Below are positions 44,741 through 53,376 of a stretch of DNA of 64,000 nt, piece after piece. A program made the position numbers and the translations under genes. The DNA lies in the NCBI RefSeq assembly GCF_900258045.1, contig NZ_OGVD01000001.1:601001-665000 (forward strand), written 5' to 3'. The number at the start of each line of letters is the position of its first letter. Positions within the stretch are counted from its first letter, which is position 1. Source of the stretch: Sphingorhabdus sp. EL138. Its GTDB lineage: Bacteria; Pseudomonadota; Alphaproteobacteria; Sphingomonadales; Sphingomonadaceae. The notes under the pieces are model-generated. The model saw nothing but the letters and a program-made list of their open reading frames with translations, was not told the origin of the DNA and did no database searches.

Positions 44741-46093
44741 TTATTTCGAATGCCCGTTCGCCTTGCCGCTATTGCCGTTTCCGTTACCGCCGCCATTGGA
44801 ACCGCCATTGCCGTTGCCGTTGTTTCCGTTGCCGTTTCCGCCACCGTTGGCGTTGCCATTTCCGGCCGTATTGCCGTTGCTCGCATTGGCACTGCCGCCG
44901 CCTTTGGCGTTGCCATTACCGGCCGTGTTACCGTTACTCGCATTGGCACTGCCACCGCCATTGGCATTGCCATTGCCAGCCGTGTTACCGTTACTCGCAG
45001 TGGCGCTTCCGCCGCCATTGGCGTTGCCATTGCCAGCCGTGTTACCGTTGCTCGCATTGGCACTGCCGCCGCCTTTGGTGTTGCCATTACCGGCCGCGTT
45101 GCCGTTACTCGCAGTGGCGCTTCCGCCGCCATTGGTATTGCCATTGCCAGCCGTGTTGCCGTTACTCGCATTGGCACTGCGGCCGCCGTTACCATTGCCG
45201 CCTGCATTGCCATTATTGGCGTTGCCGCTGCTGTTGCCGTTGCCACCACCGTTGCCATTGCCAAATGTGCCGGGGACACCGTTCGTGCTCGCATTGGACA
45301 GCGCCAGATCAATCAGATTGGGCGCATTGACCGAAGCCATTTGCACATTGGCTTTTGTCGATGAACCGCTGTTCACCAGACCACCCGTCAATTCACTCAG
45401 CGATACCGGAGATTCACTGACCGGAGCCTCGATTATACCTTCGAAACCGCCAGTGGCGATGTCGCTGGCAATCACGTCTTCTGAGGCCGTTGTTCCCGAG
45501 CTTTCAGCTGGCCCGTTTGGCGAGATGATTGTTTTCTCTTCCGAACCTGTGATCGAAAGCCGGAATTGGTCACCATTTTTGACCATTCCGATCATACCGG
45601 GCGACAATAGCTGTGTTGCACCTCCGTCTAGCGTAGAAACCTGCACGGCACCCTCGGTAACCTGCACCGCGGAACCGGTTTCCGTCACCGTGACGCTAAA
45701 GGTCGTGCCTTTTACAACAGCCGCCAGATAAGGTGTTTTTACACCAAAATGTGGAGTGCCCTTCTTGTCGATCCGGAAAATGACGTTGCCCAGCTCCTCA
45801 AAGAACTGCATGACACCGCCGCTTTTCTTCGGCTCGCTAATCCGCAGCCGGCTATTTGGCGAAACCACCACATATTCCTGGCCACGGACCAGGACAGCAC
45901 GGCCCTTTTTCCCTGTGCGGATAACGTCACCGGGACGAAGATCGCCACCAGCAATGGCAATTTTCGATACGCCCGATCGCAATATGTTAACGGTTCCATT
46001 GCTTTCAGAAAGCTTCCATTCCGGAGTCGCGCCATGGGCGGTGGTTCCTGTTGCAAATGCTGCAATTGCTATGAATTTGGCCAGTTTATGCAT
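44741..46093 (-). CDS. FecR-domain protein with Gly/Asn-rich tandem repeats
   Basis: About 450 residues: a signal peptide at MHKLAKFIAIAAFATGTTAHG, then a FecR-type beta domain (about residues 35-150) with GDVIRTGKKGRAVLV and VVKGTTFSVTVTETGSAVQVTEGAV. A Gly/Asn/Ala/Ser-rich tail follows, of 19-residue repeats of the type SANASNGNTAGNGNANGGG. The start is ATG 46093, with GAGGAAAG upstream. FecR domains in this context sense envelope signals or bind sugars/peptidoglycan rather than iron. The tail is probably disordered and extended. It is divergent from the TpsB gene at 46271 and just upstream of the CHASE2-EAL gene, so all three may act together. Confidence 0.82.
   Translation of the reverse strand: MHKLAKFIAIAAFATGTTAHGATPEWKLSESNGTVNILRSGVSKIAIAGGDLRPGDVIRTGKKGRAVLVRGQEYVVVSPNSRLRISEPKKSGGVMQFFEELGNVIFRIDKKGTPHFGVKTPYLAAVVKGTTFSVTVTETGSAVQVTEGAVQVSTLDGGATQLLSPGMIGMVKNGDQFRLSITGSEEKTIISPNGPAESSGTTASEDVIASDIATGGFEGIIEAPVSESPVSLSELTGGLVNSGSSTKANVQMASVNAPNLIDLALSNASTNGVPGTFGNGNGGGNGNSSGNANNGNAGGNGNGGRSANASNGNTAGNGNTNGGGSATASNGNAAGNGNTKGGGSANASNGNTAGNGNANGGGSATASNGNTAGNGNANGGGSANASNGNTAGNGNAKGGGSANASNGNTAGNGNANGGGNGNGNNGNGNGGSNGGGNGNGNSGKANGHSK
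44823..45221. repeat. 57-bp tandem repeat within the FecR protein gene
   Basis: The word CTCGCA recurs at 44880, 44937, 44994, 45051, 45108 and 45165, exactly 57 bases apart. A degenerate seventh copy precedes at 44823. Copies differ in a few bases, and alternate units differ by SANAS/SATAS and NANGG/NAKGG. The period equals 19 residues, so copy number can change without frameshift. Confidence 0.85.
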
Positions 46094-46270
46094 CGATACT
46101 TTCCTCAAACAGGTGAGATAACTTTTCCCACTCGTTCAAGCTTTTAAGTAAGATGATCGAACTTCTCGTTTAGAAACACCCTGAATTTTTCATTAAACAG
46201 CTGTTTCGATAAGCTTTTCCTAAGACATTAGACGTAAACGGACCTTCGATTAGAATTGTCGGAGTGTACG

Positions 46271-47911
46271 TTGTTGCGTTTGGGGTGTCTTGTATTGGTG
46301 GCTGGCTTTGCCTGTTCCGGCACTGGTGCTTCTGCACAGCAAGCAGCCAATCCCTTTGAAAGCGTTGGCGATCAAAATAGCCAGCGCGCCGAGAATCCCC
46401 TGTCGGAACAATCGGTGTTGCCAGTGGCTCAAAATCGACAGGCAAACTCAGTAGTCGATGGGGATGCCATTATGATTGGTGCCATAAATATCGATAGCGA
46501 ACTGCCTATTGCCGCGGAAAGGCTCGCCTCGGGATATGAGCAATATATTGGGCAAAGCGCCACACAAGAAGTGCTGAAGTCACTGGCCAGCTCCGTGTCC
46601 GAGATGGCGCGCCAGGAAGGTTATATTTTTGCCAGTGCGTTTATACCTCCGCAATCGGTCGAAGTTGGCGTCGTAAAGGTCCGACTGGATCCGGGCGCCA
46701 TTGACGAAGTGCGGATCATTGGCTCGCGCAACAAAAAATTGCGCAGAATATTGCTGAAACTGAAATGCGAAGCCGCCCAATCAGAACTTGTCGAGCAACA
46801 GTTGCTACTCGCTGGTGATCTGCCAGATATTACAGTTCGAAATACAACCTATCTGCGGGAAGAAGGTCGCGGGGTGCTCGTCGTCACGGTCCGCGAACAG
46901 AAGGCTCGCGGCTATGCTGCGCTGGATAATTACGGGCCGGATGCTCTCGGCCCTGTCCGCGCCCGTTTGCAGCTCGATATAGCTGGCCTGCTAACCGACA
47001 GTGACGTGCTGACGAGCAGCGTCATCACCACTGTTGCCCAGCCCAAAGAGCTCAACTTCGTGAGTTTGAAATATGCCAACACAATTGGCGATGGCGATAC
47101 TGTTGTCGGTTTTTCCGTTTCCGCTGGGCGGACACAGTCGGGCGGCCGTTTACGGTCACTCGATTATACAGGTCGCAGTCGATTTGCGTCTATCTTCGCT
47201 AGCCAGTCGCTTAAACGCAGCAATGATTTCAATCTCTGGCTCAATGCAGAGCTCGCCTATCTTGAAGTTGAACAGTCGCAGGACGGTGTCCGGTTCCAGG
47301 ACGACAAGATCGCGACGGCTGCACTCAATTTTACCGGTAATCACAAAATCGGTTCTGGCCGCATTTACGGCGGCATCGGTGTGACCCGTGGGCTTGGCAT
47401 ATTGGGCGCGAGCCGCCGAGGCGACCCCCTGAACTCTCGGTTCAATGGCAGCGGCGAGTTCACAAAGGCGAATGCCTGGGTCAACGCCATTCTGGACTTT
47501 GGTCACGGCTTCGGAGCGCGTATCGCCGGAAATGGTCAAATCGCTTCGCGCCCTCTACTGTCTGCTAATGAGATAGCGATCGGCGGTCCCTATTTCGGCA
47601 AAGGTTATGATTTCAGCGAACGTTTTGGCGATGAAGGCATCATGGGCCTTGCGGAGTTGCGCAAAGGTTTTGACAACGTCACAAATTGGCTGGACTGGGT
47701 CCAGCTATACGGGTTTGTCGACGGCGGTTATGTTACCAATATCGACACCGGCTTTGGTGACGGATCCCTTTCATCTGCTGGCGGAGGTATCCGTACGCAG
47801 ATGGGGCCAGTGGACTTCAACATCGAAACCGCCATGCCAATCAATGAAGACCGTTTCGAAAGCGCTGACCGATCTCCCAAAATCAATGTCCAGGTCGGTG
47901 TGCGGTTCTGA
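46271..47911 (+). CDS. ShlB/FhaC-family two-partner secretion transporter (TpsB)
   Basis: About 546 residues. A hydrophobic signal (LRLGCLVLVAGFACSGTGASAQ) leads to two POTRA domains (about residues 65-200) with GAINIDSELPIAAERLASGY, then VRLDPGAIDEVRIIGS, then VRITVREQ-like strands. A 16-strand barrel of the Omp85/TpsB family follows, containing YAALDNYGPDALGPVRARLQ, and ends in Phe (VQVGVRF). It exports a large TpsA protein through the outer membrane. The start is a TTG: 46271 with GGAG six bases before it, or 46274. No haemagglutination-domain TpsA gene is in the window. The divergent FecR-repeat gene is an unusual possible partner. Confidence 0.87.
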   Translation: MLRLGCLVLVAGFACSGTGASAQQAANPFESVGDQNSQRAENPLSEQSVLPVAQNRQANSVVDGDAIMIGAINIDSELPIAAERLASGYEQYIGQSATQEVLKSLASSVSEMARQEGYIFASAFIPPQSVEVGVVKVRLDPGAIDEVRIIGSRNKKLRRILLKLKCEAAQSELVEQQLLLAGDLPDITVRNTTYLREEGRGVLVVTVREQKARGYAALDNYGPDALGPVRARLQLDIAGLLTDSDVLTSSVITTVAQPKELNFVSLKYANTIGDGDTVVGFSVSAGRTQSGGRLRSLDYTGRSRFASIFASQSLKRSNDFNLWLNAELAYLEVEQSQDGVRFQDDKIATAALNFTGNHKIGSGRIYGGIGVTRGLGILGASRRGDPLNSRFNGSGEFTKANAWVNAILDFGHGFGARIAGNGQIASRPLLSANEIAIGGPYFGKGYDFSERFGDEGIMGLAELRKGFDNVTNWLDWVQLYGFVDGGYVTNIDTGFGDGSLSSAGGGIRTQMGPVDFNIETAMPINEDRFESADRSPKINVQVGVRF

Positions 47912-47963
47912 CGAATTCCGGGGTTCGCTTTTTCGCACATGAAACGGATTCAAAAAATCACTT

Positions 47964-48032
47964 CCGCTTTGCGCCCCAAATCCAGACGTTTAGATGACGT
48001 CCGTTTGATCTCGAAAGCGGACGCTGGAAACG
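47964..48032. repeat. Dispersed GTCCGC repeat, copy F, inverted orientation
   Basis: Read on the minus strand it resembles copy D. On the plus strand CCGCTTTGCGCCCCAAAT is followed by ACGTTTAGATGACGTCCG and CTCGAAAGCGGACG. It lies just beyond the TpsB stop and ends 16 bases before the beta-barrel gene stop. Confidence 0.65.
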
Positions 48033-48047
48033 TCGCAAAAATACTCG

Positions 48048-48908
48048 CTAGAATTCCCATTGTACAAGGGCGAAGAGCTGTGCATCGGCATGGGAGTTCA
48101 GATCGAACGCACCACCCAGCCCGATGGATAGGTCATTGTCGAATTCATAGGTAATACCGGCAGACAGCAAGTGTTCGGATTCTGATTCTATAACGTCATT
48201 CTGTTTTTCGCGTTCGTTTTCCCACAGATATTCTGCGACCAGGAATAGTCCTTCTGTGGGGGAGTAAGCCAATCCAGCTCCGAGTGCATATTCACGCAAC
48301 GAAAAATCCTCACCATCCTGCCGGGCATTGGGAACCGCTTCATATTCTGCAAGCGCATGAACAAAAAAATCGGTGGTCAGCGCCTTGCTGAGCCGGGCGC
48401 TCAGTTGATATCCGACACCGCCATTACCCGGGCCACTATCATTTTCGCCGACTGGAACGGTCAGGGCTGCACCAATTGTAAATTCAGGAATATTGTCACC
48501 GTTATCCTTGAGCAGCGCGTAATCCAGCCCAATTTCGGGATCGCCAATGCCGCCGCTTCGGCTATCTCTGAGAGGCAGTTCCGCAAAAACTTGCAGGCGA
48601 TCGGTCAGACCATATTCGAGCTCGAACTCCCATTGTCTTTCATCCGCCCCTTCGAGTGCTTGGCCTAGCGATACACCGATCTGCCATTCTCCCTTTTCCT
48701 GCGTATAGGCTTCCTCAAGCAGGAAGAGCATTTCCTGTCCCCCAAATTCATTTTCCGTATCAGATGCACCGGCTTTTTGCGGGACAAGCATGATCGATCC
48801 GACTAGGCCAAGGGCAACGCATAAGCGGAGACCAGCATGGATCCGAGAGAGGCTTTCAGGCGATCCCGTTACTTCTTTCCCGGATGATATCGAAAAGGCC
48901 TCAGTCAC
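48048..48908 (-). CDS. Outer-membrane beta-barrel protein of unknown role
   Basis: About 287 residues. A signal segment (LRLCVALGLVGSIMLVPQKAGA) leads to a single beta-barrel-like domain with alternating strands (VGVSLGQAL, WEFELEYGLTDRLQVFAELP). The C-terminus is QWEF, an aromatic end typical of outer-membrane proteins. The layout is like MetA/phenol-pathway transporter (outer membrane channel) proteins, not clearly assignable. The GTG at 48908 is chosen because it overlaps the response regulator stop by eight bases and starts before the signal; the frame to 49016 lies inside the regulator. It is the last gene of the seven-gene operon. Confidence 0.72.
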   Translation of the reverse strand: MTEAFSISSGKEVTGSPESLSRIHAGLRLCVALGLVGSIMLVPQKAGASDTENEFGGQEMLFLLEEAYTQEKGEWQIGVSLGQALEGADERQWEFELEYGLTDRLQVFAELPLRDSRSGGIGDPEIGLDYALLKDNGDNIPEFTIGAALTVPVGENDSGPGNGGVGYQLSARLSKALTTDFFVHALAEYEAVPNARQDGEDFSLREYALGAGLAYSPTEGLFLVAEYLWENEREKQNDVIESESEHLLSAGITYEFDNDLSIGLGGAFDLNSHADAQLFALVQWEF

Positions 48909-49584
48909 ACGATTTCGAAAGCCGATAGCCGCGGCCACGCACAGTTTCGATATGAGGTGCTTTGGGATTGCAATCAATTTTCTTGCGCAGCTTGGCGATA
49001 TAAACATCCACAACATTGGTCAGTGGGTCGGTATCCATCCCCCAAACATTGCTCAATATCCGTTCGCGACTGAACAATTCCCCGGGTTTGCTCATCAGAA
49101 GCTCCAGAATTGCGAGCTCCTTGTCAGTCAAGGTCAGTTCTTTGTCGCAGCACCATACGCGCACGGCTTTGAGGTCAAATCTCAGATCATCGACCTCAAG
49201 TATGCTATTGCCCTCGCTATAGCCGATGGCGCGGCGTCCCAGCGCCTCTATCCTTGCAACCAGCTCGTCGAAAGAAAATGGCTTGGTCATATAATCATCA
49301 GCACCCATGCGGAGGCCGGTGATTTTGTCATTCATAGAATCCATGGCGGTCAACATCATAATCGGTGTCGAGACGCCTTCGCTGCGCAACGCTTGACAGA
49401 TTTGGGTTCCGGACATGTCCGGCAGCATCAAATCCAGAATAATGACTTCATATTCATTGGCTTGCGCATCCCGATATCCGGCCACGCCATTATCAATCAG
49501 CTTGACCACATAGCCTTCAGATTTCAGACCACGACTGATAAAGTCGCCCACGCGCAGATCATCCTCAACAATCAAAATTCTCAT
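48901..49584 (-). CDS. OmpR/PhoB-family response regulator
   Basis: A 227-residue two-component regulator. Phospho-acceptor Asp 51 is in VIILDLMLPDMSG; the switch residues MLTAMD and YMTKPF are intact. A C-terminal winged-helix OmpR DNA-binding domain follows (about 130-225: LTLTDKELAILELLMSKPGELFSRERIL, quoted by its ends). It overlaps the histidine kinase stop by ATGA, so the two are co-translated. Direct repeats spaced 11 bp at 56301-56327, upstream of the operon, have the geometry this regulator class binds. Probable target: its own operon. Confidence 0.9.
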   Translation of the reverse strand: MRILIVEDDLRVGDFISRGLKSEGYVVKLIDNGVAGYRDAQANEYEVIILDLMLPDMSGTQICQALRSEGVSTPIMMLTAMDSMNDKITGLRMGADDYMTKPFSFDELVARIEALGRRAIGYSEGNSILEVDDLRFDLKAVRVWCCDKELTLTDKELAILELLMSKPGELFSRERILSNVWGMDTDPLTNVVDVYIAKLRKKIDCNPKAPHIETVRGRGYRLSKSCD

Positions 49585-51230
49585 GACACGACCCTCATCT
49601 GCTTTTCTGCCGGGAGAACAACCGTCGCCGAGATGATGTCATTGTCCTTCTGCTCAATGGCGATGGTCCCATCATGAGCTTCGACAATAGCCTTCGCAAC
49701 CGGAAGCCCCAATCCAGTGCCTTCATCGATCTCTCCGGCATTGCCTCCGCGGTAAAAACGATTAAAAATATAGCGCATATCCTCCTCACTGACCGCGTCG
49801 GAAACGTTGTCGACGGTAATTGCAATCCCTCCGGGCGATCGATTCAAATAGATCAAAATCTCGCTGTCTAGAGGCGCATATCGAATGGCATTATCGAGTA
49901 AAATGGCAAGAACTTGGCCAATCCGGCCTTGATCCCCTGAAACGATTAGCCCGGATATATTCCGCTCCATCTCCATTGAGATATTCTTGCGGGCTGCGAG
50001 CGCTTCGAACGCGTGGTGTTTCTCTTCAACCAGCCGGACTATGTCCAGCGGCTTTCTGACCAGTTTCAATTCCCCGGCCTGAGAGCGTGCGACAAATAGC
50101 AAGTCATCGATCAAGCGCCCTGTGTGAATGGCCTGATCGACGATAAGCTGCAGGCTGGACTCATATTCTTCCGCCGTCTTCTTCTTTCCTCTCAGGCTGA
50201 TCTCGGCCTCTCCCCGGATGACAGTGAGTGGTGTTCGCAATTCATGGCTGATGTCGGCAAATAGCCTTTTCCGGCCCTCATCTTTCTCGACCAAAGATTT
50301 GTTGGCCTGTTCCAGCTCTTCGGTGCGCGAAGAAACTGTTGCCTCGAGATCGGCGTTGGCAGTCAGAAGCTTTTCCTGCGCAGATCCGATCTGCTCTGCC
50401 ATTCGGTGGAACCGGTGCCCCAAATAGTCAAATTCGCGCGCCGGCAAATGGGGTATTTTATAGTCAAAGCGGTTCTGGCCATAGTTATCCAGGCCTTCCT
50501 GCAGTTGGTTCATGGACCGGTTGAAGATATGCGCGAGCTGCAGCACTGCGGGCATGATAAAAAGCAATGCCAGTGCGATGATGATGCTGGCGAAAATCTT
50601 CAGTTGTTGCCCGAGAGCTTCGATATCGCGTTGTGCTTCATTGATTTCCGATCGTTCTTCCGCAAGCAGAGCGTTGATGGATTCCGAAAATTGGCTTTCA
50701 ATCTGGCTCGACAAAACGGCGATAAATCGTTCTTGGGCCATTTCCGTTTGGCCGGAATCTCGGAGCAGCAAAATCTCGTCAAACTGGTTGATTGCCCTAC
50801 CAATCAACCTTTCCAACCCTGCCAGCTCTTCCAGCTCCTGCGCTTCATCTTCGATTTTTCCGACCAGCTCCACTTCCTTGGCAATATTTTGCCGGGCCAT
50901 GTCGAGCTGGGTCTGGATCTGCAATTTTACTTCGGTGATGTGCGCAATCGAACTGTTCGGTGGTTGATAGACTGCCACGGTCATTTTTTTTACCAGTCGC
51001 TCGGTGAGCATTGCTGCTTCGCTGTAACTGTGGACGACATCGTTCGCGAGCTGGTTGCGTTCGAACAACAGACTGGATCGGGTGGTGCCGTAGAAATTTG
51101 CTATGCTGGCAGAAATTGCCAGCATCAGCAAGGCACCGAGCGTCGTAAACAACCGCACACGAAACGACATTTTCAATTTGCGCGAGTTAAAGAACATTTG
51201 CGGAAATCTTCCACTAAACGGGGGGTTCAT
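49581..51230 (-). CDS. Sensor histidine kinase with periplasmic helical sensor and HAMP
   Basis: About 549 residues. A first membrane helix is at about 25-45 (LFTTLGALLMLAISASIANF). A periplasmic four-helix-like sensor of about 46-205 follows, with charged EEVELVGKIEDEAQELEEL-type helices (paraphrased). A second helix (IFASIIIALALLFIMPAVLQLA) leads to HAMP, then the HisKA H-box DISHELRTPLTVIRGE, N-box VLAILLDNAIRYAP and G-box EGTGLGLPVAKAIVEAHDG. The ATG at 51230 follows GGAAGG; a GTG at 51239 is possible. The signal is probably extracytoplasmic. It lies 89 bases after the porin stop in the seven-gene operon. Confidence 0.9.
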   Translation of the reverse strand: MNPPFSGRFPQMFFNSRKLKMSFRVRLFTTLGALLMLAISASIANFYGTTRSSLLFERNQLANDVVHSYSEAAMLTERLVKKMTVAVYQPPNSSIAHITEVKLQIQTQLDMARQNIAKEVELVGKIEDEAQELEELAGLERLIGRAINQFDEILLLRDSGQTEMAQERFIAVLSSQIESQFSESINALLAEERSEINEAQRDIEALGQQLKIFASIIIALALLFIMPAVLQLAHIFNRSMNQLQEGLDNYGQNRFDYKIPHLPAREFDYLGHRFHRMAEQIGSAQEKLLTANADLEATVSSRTEELEQANKSLVEKDEGRKRLFADISHELRTPLTVIRGEAEISLRGKKKTAEEYESSLQLIVDQAIHTGRLIDDLLFVARSQAGELKLVRKPLDIVRLVEEKHHAFEALAARKNISMEMERNISGLIVSGDQGRIGQVLAILLDNAIRYAPLDSEILIYLNRSPGGIAITVDNVSDAVSEEDMRYIFNRFYRGGNAGEIDEGTGLGLPVAKAIVEAHDGTIAIEQKDNDIISATVVLPAEKQMRVVS

Positions 51231-51319
51231 GTTTGCCACCTTCCGGGATTCGCTCTGACCAGCATGTTAAAATAGGACTGTCCTGTGAATATGGCATGAC
51301 AAACACTCCTACCTCGTCT

Positions 51320-52483
51320 TTAAAAGGCCAACTGAAACCGAGTTGCCAAAGCATCAACGGATTCCGAAAATCCAAAGCGACCCGGATTGGCCCTTGCGTG
51401 CACATAGTTTAGCGCGATTTTCACATTTTTTCCCAGATACCAATTGGTGCCCATACTGATATTCATTTCCTTGCCGCCGGTTACTGGGCCGTCCTCAAGG
51501 TCCAGGAAGCTTATCCTTGCGGCCAGTTCCACCGCTCCCCATTTTCCGGATGGCCGTATTGTTCCGAAGCTTCCGCTCGACAGGCTGAACCGCTGCCGTT
51601 CGCCCGTCAGGACATAAGCAGCTTCAAGCGACCCGCCCGAGAATTCAGGATTGCCGAGATCGGTGGAATCATTGAATCGGTGCAAATATTGGCCTGTTAC
51701 AACAAACGGCCCCTGAGCGAATCCGGCCTCGACAGCGATATTTGTATAACCATCTACATTCCGAAGATTGCCGGTGTCGATCAGGCGGGTAAAGCTTAGG
51801 CCAAGTTCCGGCGTCGAACGCACGCGGGTTCGGGCTCCGGCGTTTAGATTGCGGTGATCAATGGCGGTGGCCGCAAATAGAGTTTTGCTGCGCTCTCTGA
51901 TCGGTGCCCAGACCAGTTTTCCGACCAGACTTGTTCCATCTTCCCTCGGCTGCCTGTCATCCCCGGCATCAATCGCATTGCCAAGATAGGCGACCGTTGC
52001 GGCGATATTGTCGCCGGCGTAGGTGGCCGAGGCTCCGGCACGAAAGTTCGGCGCCAGTGCGGCCGAAAGCGATCTTTCGAGGAACTTCAGATTGTTCGAG
52101 CTTTTTTGTCTTTCGCCGAGAAACGGCGTTGTAAAGTTTCCCGCACGGATCGTTAGATTGTCGATGCCGCTGTAGGAAAGCCAGACATTGCGCAAGCCGG
52201 TAGAGATGCCTCCAACATCTGTGTCAAATTTCGCACGCCAGTCATCGCCAATCTCGACCGTGGCATCCAAGCGCAAGCGGCGTATATCGACTTCATCCTC
52301 GATATTCGTGACGTCGCTGTCCGAAACCACTGCGTCAAGATGAAGTCGCCCTCCCAGGGTCAGGCGAAACTCTCCGGACTCCAGTTCAATACCGTCAGAG
52401 CCCGCGTTAATCTCCCCTGCCAAGGCAGAAGCCGGCAAGCAACTCGCAAGGCCGCCAACGAACACGCAGAGAACCTGTTTCAA
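51320..52483 (-). CDS. OprO/OprP-type phosphate-selective porin
   Basis: A 387-residue outer-membrane porin with signal peptide MKQVLCVFVGGLASCLPASALA. The family's conserved N-terminal strand LTLGGRLHLDAVVSD is seen, then VDIRRLRLDATVEIGDDWRAKFDTDVGG. The RAGNFTTPFLGERQKSSNNLKF block has the typical RxGxFxxPF pattern, and the C-terminus is FQLAF. In Pseudomonas, OprP and OprO form anion channels with phosphate or pyrophosphate selectivity; many relatives carry other anions, so the substrate is not fixed. It overlaps the hydrolase stop by four bases and is in the same operon as a kinase/regulator pair. Confidence 0.87.
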   Translation of the reverse strand: MKQVLCVFVGGLASCLPASALAGEINAGSDGIELESGEFRLTLGGRLHLDAVVSDSDVTNIEDEVDIRRLRLDATVEIGDDWRAKFDTDVGGISTGLRNVWLSYSGIDNLTIRAGNFTTPFLGERQKSSNNLKFLERSLSAALAPNFRAGASATYAGDNIAATVAYLGNAIDAGDDRQPREDGTSLVGKLVWAPIRERSKTLFAATAIDHRNLNAGARTRVRSTPELGLSFTRLIDTGNLRNVDGYTNIAVEAGFAQGPFVVTGQYLHRFNDSTDLGNPEFSGGSLEAAYVLTGERQRFSLSSGSFGTIRPSGKWGAVELAARISFLDLEDGPVTGGKEMNISMGTNWYLGKNVKIALNYVHARANPGRFGFSESVDALATRFQLAF

Positions 52484-53376
52484 GAGCTCTGGCTTTCATC
52501 AGTTTCCGGCGGTGCAGGGACTTCATCAAGCAATTGATCGAGAACGAGGCGACCATAGCCCTTGGTCTCAAAATTCCTGCGAAACCCATGACGCAGACCC
52601 TTCAACACCTGCAGTTTGATGCTGCAATCGGATGGGAGTTCCGCATTCATCGCCCTGACCCACGTCTGGGCTCTGATAACCCGAGTGCGACCTTGCAGAT
52701 AGTCGATCTGTTTGTCTTGATTCAGTGACGCGCTGCGACCGGTATCGTTATCACCGACCAATACCAGCACTTCGGCATTGCAAAATCCGTCCAGAGAAAG
52801 CGACCGATCTCCCAGGTTCTTGGACTGTCCAAACCCTAGCGGATAAGAGTAGCCGCCATAGGGCATCGTGTACCAACCAGGCGCGAAAAGAACTGCCCGG
52901 CCAACAATATCAGGATGCAGCATCATCAACCGATGAAGAAACTGGCCACCGCCAGAATAACCAACTGCACGGATCGTTGAAAGGTCAAGATCCTCGATTT
53001 CGCGCAGTTCATCTATCAGTTCCATCAACGCGATGTCGGGTGCAGGATTATGCCCATGTGACCGGACTTGCTGATAGCGGCGAAACTTCTTGCGGGTGAA
53101 ATGCGGGACGACGATGGTCATACCCTTTTCTTCCGCCAGTTCCTGTAAAACCACGGCATGCTGCAGCGCGTTGCGCGTATAGCCATGGATTGAAAAGATC
53201 ACCTTTTCAGCCTGCCCGAAAGTTTGCCGCGGTCGATAGATGAAATAGGAAAGCCCGCAAGGTCCTCGCGTAGTCAAGGCCATGATACGCCCGCGGATGT
53301 GTATTCGGTCCCTTATGTCCGGAGAGGGAATATCATCTTCTCTTACAGTTAGTTTCTCGAGATAAGCCATATCCAT
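52480..53376 (-). CDS. Cytoplasmic or exported alpha/beta hydrolase
   Basis: A 298-residue alpha/beta hydrolase. IFSIHGYTRNALQ is the oxyanion region, VGYSGGGQFLHR is the nucleophile elbow with Ser near residue 157, and LRHGFRRNF near residue 270 carries the likely catalytic His. LVLVGDNDTGRS holds the Asp. The chain has no obvious signal peptide. The style recalls depolymerase/feruloyl-esterase-like enzymes. It overlaps the ABC exporter gene by 44 bases and the porin by four, so it belongs to the operon and could hydrolyse a compound moved by the exporter or porin. The start could also be the third codon (53370). Confidence 0.85.
   Translation of the reverse strand: MDMAYLEKLTVREDDIPSPDIRDRIHIRGRIMALTTRGPCGLSYFIYRPRQTFGQAEKVIFSIHGYTRNALQHAVVLQELAEEKGMTIVVPHFTRKKFRRYQQVRSHGHNPAPDIALMELIDELREIEDLDLSTIRAVGYSGGGQFLHRLMMLHPDIVGRAVLFAPGWYTMPYGGYSYPLGFGQSKNLGDRSLSLDGFCNAEVLVLVGDNDTGRSASLNQDKQIDYLQGRTRVIRAQTWVRAMNAELPSDCSIKLQVLKGLRHGFRRNFETKGYGRLVLDQLLDEVPAPPETDESQSS

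Noticed and set aside
44698-45330. Long frames rich in Arg/Cys/His on the plus strand over the repeat
   Set aside because: Artefacts of the 57-bp tandem repeat read on the antisense strand.
47912-47940. Possible terminator after the TpsB gene (CGAA/TTCG before a T-run)
   Set aside because: Stem of only four pairs; too weak to report as a terminator.
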